Below, piece after piece: positions 1 through 8,594 of a stretch of 64,000 bases of DNA (position 1 is its first letter; the number at the start of each line of letters is the position of its first letter). This stretch comes from Mycobacterium avium subsp. avium (GTDB lineage: Bacteria > Actinomycetota > Actinomycetes > Mycobacteriales > Mycobacteriaceae): NCBI RefSeq assembly GCF_009741445.1, contig NZ_CP046507.1, positions 4,216,001 through 4,280,000 on the forward strand, in the 5' to 3' direction. A program made the position numbers and the translations under genes. The notes under the pieces are model-generated. The model ran no database searches, had not been told where the DNA came from, and was given only the letters and a program-made list of their open reading frames with translations.

Positions 1-1
1 G

Positions 2-373
2 CTGATGCACAGCATCTTCACCTACCCGCAGTCGCAGTGGAAGGAACGCGGCATCCCGATCACCATGTCGGATCTGCGGTTCTTCCACTTCCTGGGCAAG
101 GAGATCTTCCCCGGCGGGCAGATGTGCGGCGAAGCCGACATCGTCGACCTGTCCCAGGCCAGCGGCTTCTCGCTGGAGCAGGTCCAGTACCTGCGGCCGC
201 ACTACGCCCGGACCCTGGACACCTGGGCAGCCAACCTGGAGGCCAACCGGGAGCAGGCCATCGCCATCCAGTCGCAGGAGGTCTACGACCGCTTCATGCG
301 CTACCTGACCGGCTGCGCGGAGCTGTTCCGCAAAGGAATCTCCAACGTGGCCCAATACACCCTGACCAAGTAG
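2..373 (+). CDS. Mycolic acid (cyclopropane-family) methyltransferase, C-terminal part
   Basis: The window opens inside this gene; about 123 C-terminal codons are present and the reading frame is open to the left edge. The family transfers a methyl or methylene group from S-adenosylmethionine to double bonds of meromycolate chains bound to acyl carrier protein. Visible family features are the KEIFPGGQM segment, the LRPHYARTLDTWAANLEANR helix region and the closing YLTGCAELFRKGISNVAQYTLTK, matching the ends of MmaA1/MmaA2/UmaA-type enzymes. The SAM-binding half lies outside the window. The gene is followed 84 bp later by mmaA4 on the same strand, as in the mmaA cluster of M. tuberculosis. Which paralogue it is cannot be decided from this fragment; the insert around ERGIPITMSD is unlike MmaA4. 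Confidence 0.88.
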   Translation: MMHSIFTYPQSQWKERGIPITMSDLRFFHFLGKEIFPGGQMCGEADIVDLSQASGFSLEQVQYLRPHYARTLDTWAANLEANREQAIAIQSQEVYDRFMRYLTGCAELFRKGISNVAQYTLTK

Positions 374-457
374 CGCAGTAGACTTTGCATCCGCGGTCGG
401 GCCCGCGACGCGCACTCGCACCGCCAGGAACGCCTCCTCCAGGAGAACAGGACGAAC

Positions 458-1354
458 ATGGCTGAGCAACCGAGTAGCCCGACCAAGACCCGGACACGTT
501 CGGAGGACATCCAGGCGCACTACGACGTCTCCGACGATTTCTTCGGCCTGTTCCAGGACCCGACCCGGACCTACAGCTGCGCCTACTTCGCGCGCGACGA
601 CATGAGCCTGGAAGAGGCCCAGTACGCCAAGATCGACCTCAACCTGGACAAGCTGGACCTCAAGCCGGGCATGACGCTGCTGGACATCGGCTGCGGGTGG
701 GGCACCACCATGAAGCGCGCCGTGGAGCGGTTCGACGTCAACGTGATCGGCCTGACGCTATCCAAGAACCAGCACGCCCGCTGCGAGGAGCTGCTCGCCT
801 CGCTGGACAGCAACCGCTGCCGCCAGGTGCGGCTGCAGAACTGGGAGGACTTCAACGAGCCGGTCGACCGCATCGTGTCCATCGAGGCGTTCGAGCACTT
901 CGGCCACGAGAACTACGACGACTTCTTCAAGCGGACCTTCGACATCATGCCCGACGATGGCAGGATGACCGTGCAGAGCAGCGTCAGCTACCACCCCTAC
1001 GACCTGGCCGCCCGCGGCAAGAAGCTGAGCTTCGAGACGGCGCGGTTCATCAAGTTCATCGTCACCGAGATCTTCCCCGGCGGCCGGCTGCCGTCCACCC
1101 AGATGATGGTCGATCACGGCGAGAAGGCGGGATTCGTTGTGCCCGAACCTCTTTCGTTGCGGCCGCACTACATCAAGACGCTGCACATCTGGGGCGACAC
1201 GCTGGAGTCGAACCGGGACAAGGCCATCGAGGTCACCTCCGAAGAGGTGTACAACCGCTACATCAAGTACCTGCGCGGCTGCGAGCACTACTTCACCGAG
1301 GAGATGCTCGACTGCAGCCTGGTGACCTACCTCAAGCCGGGGGCGGCCGCCTGA
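458..1354 (+). CDS. mmaA4: Hydroxymycolate synthase MmaA4
   Basis: The 298-residue product belongs to the SAM-dependent mycolic acid methyltransferases. MmaA4 adds the methyl and hydroxyl groups at the distal position that lead to keto- (and, where MmaA3 exists, methoxy-) mycolates. The SAM-binding motif LLDIGCGWGTT lies near residues 71-81, and the C-terminal ends YLKPGAAA as in M. tuberculosis MmaA4; I recall near-identity over the whole length. The ATG is preceded by AGGAG at about 440. Its position beside the L11/L1 operon is the conserved mmaA4-rplA/rplK junction. The paralogue recognition is from memory and strong; the final product in this organism (keto only, or also wax-ester mycolates) is not visible in sequence. 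Confidence 0.93.
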   Translation: MAEQPSSPTKTRTRSEDIQAHYDVSDDFFGLFQDPTRTYSCAYFARDDMSLEEAQYAKIDLNLDKLDLKPGMTLLDIGCGWGTTMKRAVERFDVNVIGLTLSKNQHARCEELLASLDSNRCRQVRLQNWEDFNEPVDRIVSIEAFEHFGHENYDDFFKRTFDIMPDDGRMTVQSSVSYHPYDLAARGKKLSFETARFIKFIVTEIFPGGRLPSTQMMVDHGEKAGFVVPEPLSLRPHYIKTLHIWGDTLESNRDKAIEVTSEEVYNRYIKYLRGCEHYFTEEMLDCSLVTYLKPGAAA

Positions 1355-1447
1355 TTTTCGCGGCGGCTATCGGATTAGGGCTGCGCCGTTCGTCGAGTAG
1401 GTAGAGAGTGGAACACACGGTTCCGCTCACCACCTGGAGGTGACGAC

Positions 1448-2146
1448 ATGCAGTACTTCGCGCTGTTGATCAGTAGGGAGCAGGAGCGCAAGCCCGACGA
1501 CGCGGCCGCCGCCATGGCGGCGTGGGAAAGCTTCCACGCCAAGGCCGGTCCGGCGATCAAGGCCGGTGACGCGCTGGCGCCCGCCGCGGCCGCGGCCGTC
1601 ATCACCGGCGGCCCCGACGCGCCGGTGGTGACCGACGGCCCGTTCGCCGAGACCGCGGAGGTGGCCTGCGGCTACTACATTTTCGAGGCCGAAAACCTCG
1701 ACGAGGCGCTGGCGCTGGCGCGCGACGTGCCGGTCGCCGCGTTCGGGGCGGTGGAGCTGTGGCCGGTGGTGCACGCGGTCGAGCCGTCCCGCAGGATCAC
1801 CGGCAACGACTGGCTGGCGCTGCTGCTGGAACCGGCGGAATCCGCCCACACGCCCGGCACGCCGGAGTGGGAGGCGGTGGCCGCCAAGCACGCGGAGCTG
1901 CACGCGGCCGCCGGCGACCACATCATCGGCGGCGCCGCGCTGCACGACAAGTCCACCGCCACCACGGTGCGGGTGCGCGACGGCGAGGTGCTGATCACCG
2001 ACGGGCCGTATGTGGAGAGCGCGGAGATCGCCACCGGGATCTACCTGCTGGGCGCCGCCGATCGCGACGAGGCCGTCAAGATCGCGTCCATGATTCCCGC
2101 GTCCACGGTGCAGCTGCGCCAGCTGGCGGGAGTCTCCGACCTGTAG
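1448..2146 (+). CDS. Double YCII (DGPF) domain protein
   Basis: The 232-residue soluble protein consists of two tandem YCII-like domains, roughly residues 1-108 and 115-225. Each has the family hallmark VTDGPF or ITDGPY, followed by an A-E-x-A-x-G-x-Y strand and a D-EA--A helix. YCII proteins are small ferredoxin-like-fold proteins whose biochemical role is mostly unknown. A GGAGG ribosome-binding site lies 7 bases before the ATG. The gene runs 4 bp ahead of an ECF42-type sigma factor gene, an association known for that sigma group, whose members are usually encoded beside DGPF-domain proteins. The pair is very probably one operon, and the protein may be a partner or target of the sigma factor (inference). 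Confidence 0.85.
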   Translation: MQYFALLISREQERKPDDAAAAMAAWESFHAKAGPAIKAGDALAPAAAAAVITGGPDAPVVTDGPFAETAEVACGYYIFEAENLDEALALARDVPVAAFGAVELWPVVHAVEPSRRITGNDWLALLLEPAESAHTPGTPEWEAVAAKHAELHAAAGDHIIGGAALHDKSTATTVRVRDGEVLITDGPYVESAEIATGIYLLGAADRDEAVKIASMIPASTVQLRQLAGVSDL

Positions 2147-2150
2147 GCGC

Positions 2151-3437
2151 ATGGCCGACCTGGACGGCGTCTTCCGCCGGGAGTGGGGACCCGCCGTCGC
2201 CGCGCTGGCGCGGTGGTCGGGTGACCTCACCGTCGCCGAGGACGCCGTCCAGGAGGCCTGCGCCGAGGCGCTGCGCGCCTGGCCCCGCGACGGGATGCCC
2301 GCCAATCCGGCCGGCTGGCTGGTCACCGTCGCGCGCAACCGCGCCCGCGATCGGCTGCGCCGCGAATCCGCGCGTCCCGGAAAGGAATTGGCCGCCGTGC
2401 TGGACGACATTCGGGCGCGCACCGATGCCGCCGACCCGCATCCGGTGCGCGACGACGAGCTGCGGATGATGTTCACCTGCGCGCACCCGGCCCTGGACCG
2501 ACCGTCGCAGCTGGCGCTGACGCTGCGGTTGGTGTCCGGGCTGACCGTCGCCGAGATCGCCCGGGCGCTGCTGCAGTCCGAGGCCGCCATCAGTCAGCGA
2601 ATCACCCGCGCCAAGAACAAGGTTCGCCACGCCAACATCCCGCTCAGGGTGCCGCCCGCCGAGCTGCTGGGCGAGCGCACCCCGCACGTGCTGGGCTGCG
2701 TGTACTCGGTGTTCACCGAGGGCTACTGGTCCACCGCGGGGCCGTCGGCGATCCGGGACGACCTGTGCGACGAAGGCATTCGGCTGGGCGCCGAGTTGTG
2801 CGCGCTGCTGCCCCACGAGCGCGAGGCACACGCGCTGTCCGCGCTGATGCTGCTGCACGATTCGCGGCGCGCCACAAGGGTCGACGCCCACGGTGTGCCG
2901 GTGCCGCTCGAGGAGCAGGACCGTACGCGCTGGGACCGCCGGCGCATCACGGCCGGACTGGACCGGTTGCGTTATGCCGAGGGGTCGAGCGGCGCCTACC
3001 TGCCGCAGGCGGTGATCGCCGCGCTGCACGCCACCGCGCCGTCCTGGGAAGAAACCGACTGGGTCACCATCTGCGCCGCCTACGACCGGCTATGGCAATT
3101 GACCCGTTCACCGGTGGTGGCCGCGAATCGGGCGCTGGCGATCGGGCTGCGCGACGGTCCCGACGCCGGCTTAGCCGCCTTGGAGGAGGTGGACGAACCT
3201 AAGCTGGAACGCTCGAATCTCATCGCGACGCTCCGCGCCGATCTCCTGCGGCGCGCCGGGCGGCCCGCCGAGGCGCTGCCCTGGTACCGAATCGCGTTGC
3301 AGTCCAACGGATCCGAGCCGGGCCGCGAATTCCTGAGGCGGCGCATCGCCGAGTGCACTTCAGCTGCCGAAAGTGCAACTGGCGACGCATTTCCCGAGAA
3401 CGGCCGTCGCCAGTTGCACTCTCGCGGAGGGACCTAG
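2151..3437 (+). CDS. ECF42-type RNA polymerase sigma factor with C-terminal TPR-like domain
   Basis: This 428-residue product matches the large ECF sigma group (COG4941/ECF42). Sigma region 2 lies near residues 8-75 (ending [17 protein letters not shown]), region 4 near 110-165 ([19 protein letters not shown] and [14 protein letters not shown]), and a long helical TPR-like extension fills about 185-400. No anti-sigma gene is adjacent; in this group the C-terminal extension is thought to control activity. Typical members end close to the ...FLRRRIAEC segment, whereas here about 26 more residues are read through a perfect inverted repeat (3372-3420), suggesting loss of the original stop. The stop codon overlaps the convergent rplA stop inside CCTAGG. 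Target promoters are unknown. Confidence 0.88.
3372..3420. terminator. 16-bp perfect inverted repeat at the sigma/rplA convergent junction
   Basis: AGTGCAACTGGCGACG at 3372-3387 is repeated as its exact reverse complement at 3405-3420, with a 17-base loop. It lies inside the last codons of the sigma gene and 14 bp beyond the rplA stop, where it could form a factor-independent hairpin stopping transcripts from both sides. No T-run follows, which is common for mycobacterial hairpin terminators. It may instead be a copy of a dispersed repeat. Confidence 0.6.
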
Positions 3438-4141
3438 GCCTCGGCGAAGTTGCGGGTGATCGACGGGTCCACCGGAATGCCCGGGCCCGTCGTCGTCGAC
3501 ACGGTGATCTTCTTCAGGTACCGGCCCTTGGACGCCGACGGCTTGAGCCGCAGCACTTCGTCCAGCGCGGCACCGTAGTTCTCCGCGAGGGCCTTCTCGT
3601 CGAACGACGCCTTGCCGATGACGAAGTGCAGGTTGGCCTGCTTGTCCACCCGGAAGTTGATCTTGCCGCCCTTGATGTCGGCGACGGCCTTGGCGACGTC
3701 GGGGGTGACGGTGCCGGTCTTGGGGTTGGGCATCAGGCCGCGCGGGCCGAGCACCCGGGCGATGCGGCCCACCTTGGCCATCTGGTCGGGCGTGGCGATG
3801 GCCGCGTCGAAGTCCAGGAAGCCGCCTTGGATCTTTTCGATCAGGTCGTCGCTGCCGACGATGTCGGCGCCGGCGGCCTGCGCCTGCTCGGCCTTCTCGC
3901 CGACGGCGAACACCGCGACCCGGGCGGTCTTGCCGGTGCCGTGCGGCAGGTTGACCGTGCCGCGCACCATCTGGTCCGCCTTGCGCGGGTCGACGCCGAG
4001 CCGGATCGCCACCTCGACGGTCGCGTCCTGCTTGGTCGACGACGTCTCCTTGGCCAGCTTGGCCGCCTGCAACGGGGTGTAGAGGTTGTCGCGGTCCACC
4101 TTCTCGGCGGCCGCGCGATATGCCTTGCTGCGCTTGCTCAT
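3434..4141 (-). CDS. rplA: 50S ribosomal protein L1
   Basis: The 235-residue product is ribosomal protein L1, which binds 23S rRNA at the L1 stalk and helps tRNA exit; in many bacteria it also represses translation of its own operon. The sequence is the full mycobacterial length, beginning [19 protein letters not shown], with the conserved [14 protein letters not shown] loop and ending [10 protein letters not shown] chose the internal ATG at 4141 because it aligns with known L1 starts. It follows rplK after a 135-bp spacer in the same orientation. The stop codon overlaps the convergent sigma gene's stop by four bases. Confidence 0.98.
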
Positions 4142-4276
4142 TGACTCATCCAATCTGGTGTTGGGTCGTGGTTGGCGGGCCGAAGCTGGCCCTCCCACGG
4201 GGTTGTTTCTCGTCGAATAAGCCCTTCGCACTCCTACGCTGGGCCTCGTTCCTCGCCCCGCTCCGTCGTGCTCGGA

Positions 4277-4705
4277 CTACTCGACGGTGATACCCATCGA
4301 CCGGGCGGTGCCGGCGATGATCTTGGCCGCGGCGTCGATGTCGTTGGCGTTCAGGTCGGCCTTCTTGGTCTCGGCGATCTCCTTGACCTGGTCCCAGCTG
4401 ACCTTGGCGACTTTGTTCTTGTGCGGCTCGGCCGAGCCCTTACCCACACCGGCGGCCTTGAGCAACAGCTTGGCCGCGGGCGGGGTCTTGAGCGCGAACG
4501 TGAAGCTGCGGTCCTCGTAGACGGTGATCTCGACGGGGATGACCTGGCCGCGCTGGTTCTCGGTGGCGGCGTTGTAGGCCTTGCAGAACTCCATGATGTT
4601 GACGCCGTGCTGACCGAGCGCGGGCCCGACCGGCGGCGCCGGGTTGGCCTGCCCCGCCTGGATCTGGAGCTTGATCAGCCCGACGACTTTCTTCTTCGGG
4701 GCCAT
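4277..4705 (-). CDS. rplK: 50S ribosomal protein L11
   Basis: L11 (142 residues) binds the GTPase-associated region of 23S rRNA and takes part in factor binding and stringent-response signalling. It starts [18 protein letters not shown] and includes the proline-rich [11 protein letters not shown] segment of the N-terminal domain, followed by the RNA-binding C-terminal domain ending [11 protein letters not shown]. The length is standard. It sits 46 bp downstream of nusG and upstream of rplA, the usual secE-nusG-rplK-rplA order, and is very probably cotranscribed with them. Confidence 0.98.
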
Positions 4706-4751
4706 GAGATGTTGTTGTCCTTCCTGGTTTGTGCCCGGCGCCGGCGCCGGT

Positions 4752-5522
4752 TCAGAGCTTGGAGACTTGGCTGAAGGTCAGTTCCACCGGCGTTTCGCGG
4801 CCGAAGATGGACACCAGCACCTTGAGCTTCTGCTGCTCGCCGTTGACCTCGCTGATGGTGGCCGGCAGGGTGGCGAACGGTCCGTCCATCACCGTCACCG
4901 ACTCGCCCACCTCGTAGTCGACCTCGATGGCCGGACGCTCCAGGCCGCCCGCCTCGGCGGCGGCCGCGGTGCTGGCCGCACCCTTGGCGACCTTCTTCGT
5001 CGCGCCGCGCGGCAGCAGGAACTTCACCACGTCGTCGAGCGACAGCGCCGACGGGCGCGACGTCGCGCCGACGAACCCGGTGACCCCGGGCGTGTTGCGC
5101 ACCGCGGCCCACGAGTCGTCGGTCAGATCCATCCGCACCAGGATGTAGCCGGGCAGCACCTTGCGGTTGACCTGCTTGCGCTGGCCGTTCTTGATCTCGG
5201 TGACCTCTTCGGTGGGCACCTCGACCTGGAAGATGTAGTCCCCGACGTCGAGGTTCTGCACCCGCGTTTCCAGGTTGGCTTTGACCTTGTTCTCGTATCC
5301 CGCGTAGGAGTGGATGACGTACCAGTCGCCGGGCTTGCTGCGCAGTTCGGCCTTGAGCGCGGCGGCCGGGTCGACCTCTTCCGCCGGTTCGCCCTGCGTC
5401 TCGGCCGACTCGGCGGCGTCCTCGGTGGTCTCGGCGGCCTCGTCGGCGGCCTCGGTGGCCTCGTCGGTCTCCCTCAGGTCGACCGCGTCACCCGCGGACG
5501 GGTCACCGTCGAAGGTAGTCAC
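4752..5522 (-). CDS. nusG: Transcription termination/antitermination factor NusG
   Basis: NusG binds RNA polymerase and links it to Rho or to the ribosome. The 256-residue product has an acidic low-complexity N-terminal extension of about 65 residues ([20 protein letters not shown] region), then the NGN domain beginning [19 protein letters not shown], and a C-terminal KOW domain ([19 protein letters not shown]). I chose the GTG at 5522 because it gives MTTFDGD, the mycobacterial start, and has a GAGAGG site about ten bases upstream. The acidic extension appears longer than in M. tuberculosis. It is followed by rplK and preceded by secE. Confidence 0.96.
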
Positions 5523-5564
5523 GGGTTGAGTCCTCTCTGTCACTTTCAAAGCGGCGTCACTCGC

Positions 5565-6008
5565 TCAGCCGAACACCAGCAGCACCAGCTTGGTCAGGCC
5601 GAAATCCGCCAGGCCGACCAGCGCCACCATGAAGGCCAGGAAGGCCAGCACGACGGAGGTGTAGGTGAGCATCTGCTTGCGGTTGGGCCAGATGACCTTC
5701 CGCATCTCTGCAACGACCTGCTTGAGGTAGTTGTAGACGAACACAAACGGGTTCGCCCGGGTGTCCGCGGATTTCTTCGGCTTCGCGGCCTTCTTGCGCT
5801 TGGCTTTCTCGGCTTTCTCCGGCGCGGAGACCTCGGCCTCGTCCGACGGCTCCGCGTCGGCGTCCCCCGCCGTCCGCTGCCGTGACCGCTTGCCGGTAGG
5901 GCGCTGCGGCCGCGTCACCACCGCGGTCCGGCCACCGCCGGCGCGGTCGTCCGTCGTGTCAGCGCCGTCGCTTGCGGCGTCGTTGGCAACGTCGCCTTCG
6001 TCGCTCAC
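5565..6008 (-). CDS. secE: Protein translocase subunit SecE
   Basis: SecE is the small essential clamp subunit of the SecYEG channel. The 147-residue protein has the actinobacterial layout: a long charged cytoplasmic N-terminus (residues 1-88, rich in K, A, E and D), the conserved YNYLKQVVAEMRKVIWPNRK amphipathic segment, then one transmembrane helix (TYTSVVLAFLAFMVALVGL). It starts with GTG at 6008. It lies 42 bp upstream of nusG and about 90 bp downstream of tRNA-Trp, the conserved tRNA-Trp-secE-nusG arrangement. Confidence 0.97.
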   Translation of the reverse strand: MSDEGDVANDAASDGADTTDDRAGGGRTAVVTRPQRPTGKRSRQRTAGDADAEPSDEAEVSAPEKAEKAKRKKAAKPKKSADTRANPFVFVYNYLKQVVAEMRKVIWPNRKQMLTYTSVVLAFLAFMVALVGLADFGLTKLVLLVFG

Positions 6009-6100
6009 CGCATGCTCCTTTGTTTGCTAGTACCCCAAGAGCCGTCCCATCAGTGGCGGCATGTCTTCCAGTGTCCACCATGACACGGATCCCTGTTCAG

Positions 6101-6173
<73 letters not shown>

Positions 6174-6317
6174 TCGCGGTTGGCAGGCCAACCTGCGCTT
6201 ACCTACCGGGGCTTACATGACACGCGCGCCTCCCGATTGCTCGACTCACGGAAAGCGCGCTGATGCTGGGAAAACCCCGAGGCCCGAGTGTACATCGGAG
6301 CGGGAGTCAGATACCAA

Positions 6318-6821
6318 TTACGCCGTTCTGACGACCTGGCCGGACTCGGAGTCCCAGCGCAGCTTCGCCGACTGGTCGCCGTTGAACTGACTCATCAGCG
6401 TGGTGTAGGCCTCCAGCACCAGCTCACCGTCGTCGTTGGTGCAGATGTTCTTGGTGACCACGATGTCGGCGCCGAACCGCTCGTCCACCGACACGATGTC
6501 CATCCGCGCCCACAGCTTGTCGCCGGCCTTGATCGGCTTGGAGAACACGAACCGCTGGTCGACCTGCACGATCACCAGCGTCTCCATGCCGATGTCGACG
6601 TGCCGGAAGAAATCCAGCTGGACCAGCTTGGCGAAAATGGTCGCGAAGGTCAGCGGCGCGATGATCGCGTCGTGGCCGAGTTCGGCGGCGGCGTCCTCGG
6701 AGAAGTGGGCCGGGTGGCGGTTCTTGACGGACAGGGCGAACTGACGCAGCTGTTCGCGCCCCACAACGAAGTAGTCGGGATAGCGCCAGATCATTCCCCG
6801 GATGTCTGTTTTGAGCGCCAT
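6318..6821 (-). CDS. hadC: (3R)-hydroxyacyl-ACP dehydratase subunit HadC
   Basis: HadC (167 residues) is the non-catalytic hot-dog partner of HadB. The HadBC heterodimer dehydrates beta-hydroxyacyl-ACP in the later, long-chain rounds of FAS-II that build meromycolates. The sequence shows the MaoC-N-like fold (WRYPDYFVVGREQLRQFA at the N-terminus, LVQLDFFRHVDIGMETLVIVQVDQ in the centre) and lacks the D-x-N-P-x-H hydratase motif, as expected for this subunit. It starts 3 bp after the hadB stop, so hadA-hadB-hadC form one translationally linked unit. Confidence 0.96.
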   Translation of the reverse strand: MALKTDIRGMIWRYPDYFVVGREQLRQFALSVKNRHPAHFSEDAAAELGHDAIIAPLTFATIFAKLVQLDFFRHVDIGMETLVIVQVDQRFVFSKPIKAGDKLWARMDIVSVDERFGADIVVTKNICTNDDGELVLEAYTTLMSQFNGDQSAKLRWDSESGQVVRTA

Positions 6822-6824
6822 GGC

Positions 6825-7253
6825 CTACGCAAGGATCGCGGACGCGATGGCCCTACCGAAGATCTTCTTGCCGCCCGTGGTGGCCGTCAGCGCGATGGTG
6901 ACCGACTTGGTCTCCGGGTCCGCCGACTTCACCCGGCCGTTGAACACCAGCTCGGCGCCCTTGCCGTCGTTGGGCACCGGCACCACGGCGGTGAACCGCA
7001 CGTTGTATTCGGTGACCGCGCCCGGGTCGCCGATCCACGCGGTGACGTAGCCCCCGCCGATGCCCATGGTCAGCATGCCGTGCGCGATCGCGGTGTCCAG
7101 GCCGACGACCTTGGCCATCTCGTCGTCCCAGTGGATCGGGTTCAGGTCGCCGGACACCCCCGCGTAATTCACCAGATCCTGACGGGTCAGCGGGTAGACC
7201 TTCTCCGGAAGCAGGTCACCCACCTTCACGGAGCTGAACTCACGCAGTGGCAT
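6825..7253 (-). CDS. hadB: (3R)-hydroxyacyl-ACP dehydratase catalytic subunit HadB
   Basis: HadB (142 residues) is the catalytic subunit of the HadAB and HadBC dehydratases of mycolic acid FAS-II. The hydratase-2 motif SGDLNPIHWDDE contains the expected catalytic Asp36 and His41. I chose the ATG at 7253 because it gives the standard 142-residue length beginning MPLREFSSVKVGD; longer upstream frames would run into hadA. The gene overlaps the end of hadA by 14 bp, which suggests translational coupling and balanced subunit synthesis. Confidence 0.97.
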   Translation of the reverse strand: MPLREFSSVKVGDLLPEKVYPLTRQDLVNYAGVSGDLNPIHWDDEMAKVVGLDTAIAHGMLTMGIGGGYVTAWIGDPGAVTEYNVRFTAVVPVPNDGKGAELVFNGRVKSADPETKSVTIALTATTGGKKIFGRAIASAILA

Positions 7254-7719
7254 CAGTAAATCCCTCTTCTCCATCCTCGCCGGCACGGCCCGCCAGGGTC
7301 GTGTAGGTCTCTTGCACGACGTCACCGGCCTCGTTGGTGATGACATTCTTGGTGACGATGATCTGGGTGCCGTGCGACACCCGCACCGAGTCCACGTAGA
7401 CGTCGCAGTAGAGCTTGTCGCCCGCCACCAGCGGGGCGTAGAACTTCAACACCTGGTCCACCTGGACGATCTGGGCGTCCTTCACCGCGATGTTGGCGTG
7501 CTTGAAAAACGACGACTGCGCCATGTAGCCGAAGACGCAGACAAACGTGAGCGGGGCCAGCAGGCCCTTGTAGCCGAGCTCGGAGGCCGCCTTCTCCTCG
7601 AAGTACCACGCGTCGTCGTTCTGCACGGCGACCGCGTACTCGCGGATCTTCTCCCGCTCCACCTCGTAATGGTCGGGGTAGCGGTAGTGCATCCCGACGA
7701 GGTTTGTGGTTAACGGCAC
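7240..7719 (-). CDS. hadA: (3R)-hydroxyacyl-ACP dehydratase subunit HadA
   Basis: HadA (159 residues) pairs with HadB to dehydrate intermediates in the earlier FAS-II cycles. The sequence begins MPLTTNLVGMHYRYPDHYEVEREKIRE and is close to M. tuberculosis HadA throughout, with an acidic tail AGEDGEEGFTDATA. It starts with GTG at 7719. In M. tuberculosis, HadA and HadC are linked to thiacetazone and isoxyl resistance (family knowledge). It is the first gene of the hadABC unit and lies 48 bp downstream of rpmG. Confidence 0.96.
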   Translation of the reverse strand: MPLTTNLVGMHYRYPDHYEVEREKIREYAVAVQNDDAWYFEEKAASELGYKGLLAPLTFVCVFGYMAQSSFFKHANIAVKDAQIVQVDQVLKFYAPLVAGDKLYCDVYVDSVRVSHGTQIIVTKNVITNEAGDVVQETYTTLAGRAGEDGEEGFTDATA

Positions 7720-7767
7720 GGTTCTTAAACTACCTAGTCAATCGGAGTGAACGCGCGCGGCCGGCCG

Positions 7768-7935
7768 CTAGCGTGTCTCCCGATGCGCCTGGTGCTTACC
7801 GCAGTTGGGGCAGTACTTCTTCAGCTCCAGTCGGTCCGGGTCGTTCCGGCGGTTTTTCTTGGTGATGTAGTTGCGGTGCTTGCACACCTCGCACGCCAAG
7901 GTGATTTTCGGCCGTACGTCGGTACTGGAAGCCAT
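7768..7935 (-). CDS. rpmG: 50S ribosomal protein L33 (zinc-binding form)
   Basis: A 55-codon frame reads [20 protein letters not shown] and ends [10 protein letters not shown]. Cysteines 15, 18, 42 and 45 form the two CxxC pairs of the zinc-binding (C+) type of L33. It corresponds by sequence and position to rpmG2 (Rv0634B), between the Met/Thr tRNAs and hadA. The C+ paralogue is the one usually replaced by a zinc-free form during zinc starvation in mycobacteria; no Zur site was identified here. Confidence 0.95.
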
Positions 7936-7980
7936 GACGGTTCTGCCTCGATTCGTGAAAAAATCCGTGCTGTTGGGTTG

Positions 7981-8054
<74 letters not shown>

Positions 8055-8106
8055 TCTGGCCACCCCTTTTGGGGTCGGGGCCGCCACGCCTGCTCGGCGT
8101 CCGCCG

Positions 8107-8179
8107 AGCCCCCTAACGGAATCGAACCGTTGACCCTTTCCTTACCATGGAAACGCTCTACCGACTGAGCTAAGGGGGC
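8107..8179 (-). tRNA. tRNA-Thr (GGT)
   Basis: A 73-nt cloverleaf on the minus strand has acceptor GCCCCCT pairing AGGGGGC, discriminator T, anticodon loop ATGGTAA (anticodon GGT) and T-arm ACGGTTCGATTCCGT. It lies 52 bp upstream of tRNA-Met in the same orientation. Confidence 0.96.
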
Positions 8180-8263
8180 CGTTCACCCGAAGCGACCAGT
8201 CGCGCGGGCCTAGAAGAGGGTACAGCCTGGTTCGCAGCGGCACCAAACCACGCCGGATGCCGA

Positions 8264-8470
8264 TCAGCCGCTTTCGGCGTTCCGCCGAGGCTGCCAGGCG
8301 CTGAGGTCGCTGAACTCGTCGTACTCGTCTTCGGATGCGACGGAATCGCCCTCGTGCAGCAGGGTCCGCAACGCGAGATTGACGGCCTCGCGGGCGTCGG
8401 CGAGATGGAAGCGGCGGATCGCCTCATCGACCAATTCGAGGTCGACCTCGATTTCAACCTTCTTCCTCAT
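8264..8470 (-). CDS. VapB-like ribbon-helix-helix antitoxin, no adjacent toxin
   Basis: The 68-residue product starts MRKKVEIEVDLELVDEAIRR, a typical VapB ribbon-helix-helix N-terminus: a short beta strand, then helix, AREAVNLALRTLL, then an acidic toxin-wrapping tail (EGDSVASEDEYDEFSDLSAW). VapB proteins bind their own operator and neutralise a PIN-domain VapC ribonuclease. No PIN gene follows: the next genes downstream on this strand are tRNA-Thr and tRNA-Met, and upstream is a divergent metallo-hydrolase. It may be an orphan, act on a distant VapC, or be only a regulator. The ATG at 8470 was preferred to an upstream in-frame start because it gives the standard VapB N-terminus. Confidence 0.75.
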   Translation of the reverse strand: MRKKVEIEVDLELVDEAIRRFHLADAREAVNLALRTLLHEGDSVASEDEYDEFSDLSAWQPRRNAESG

Positions 8471-8594
8471 GCGGCAACAATACCCACTGACCACCCGCCG
8501 AAGCCGTTGCTGGCAAGCCGTGTGCGGCAAAGTCCGGCCGGCCGAATCCGCAAGGGGTGGCGGGCCACCCGCGGCCGCGTCATAGTCTGGTCAG

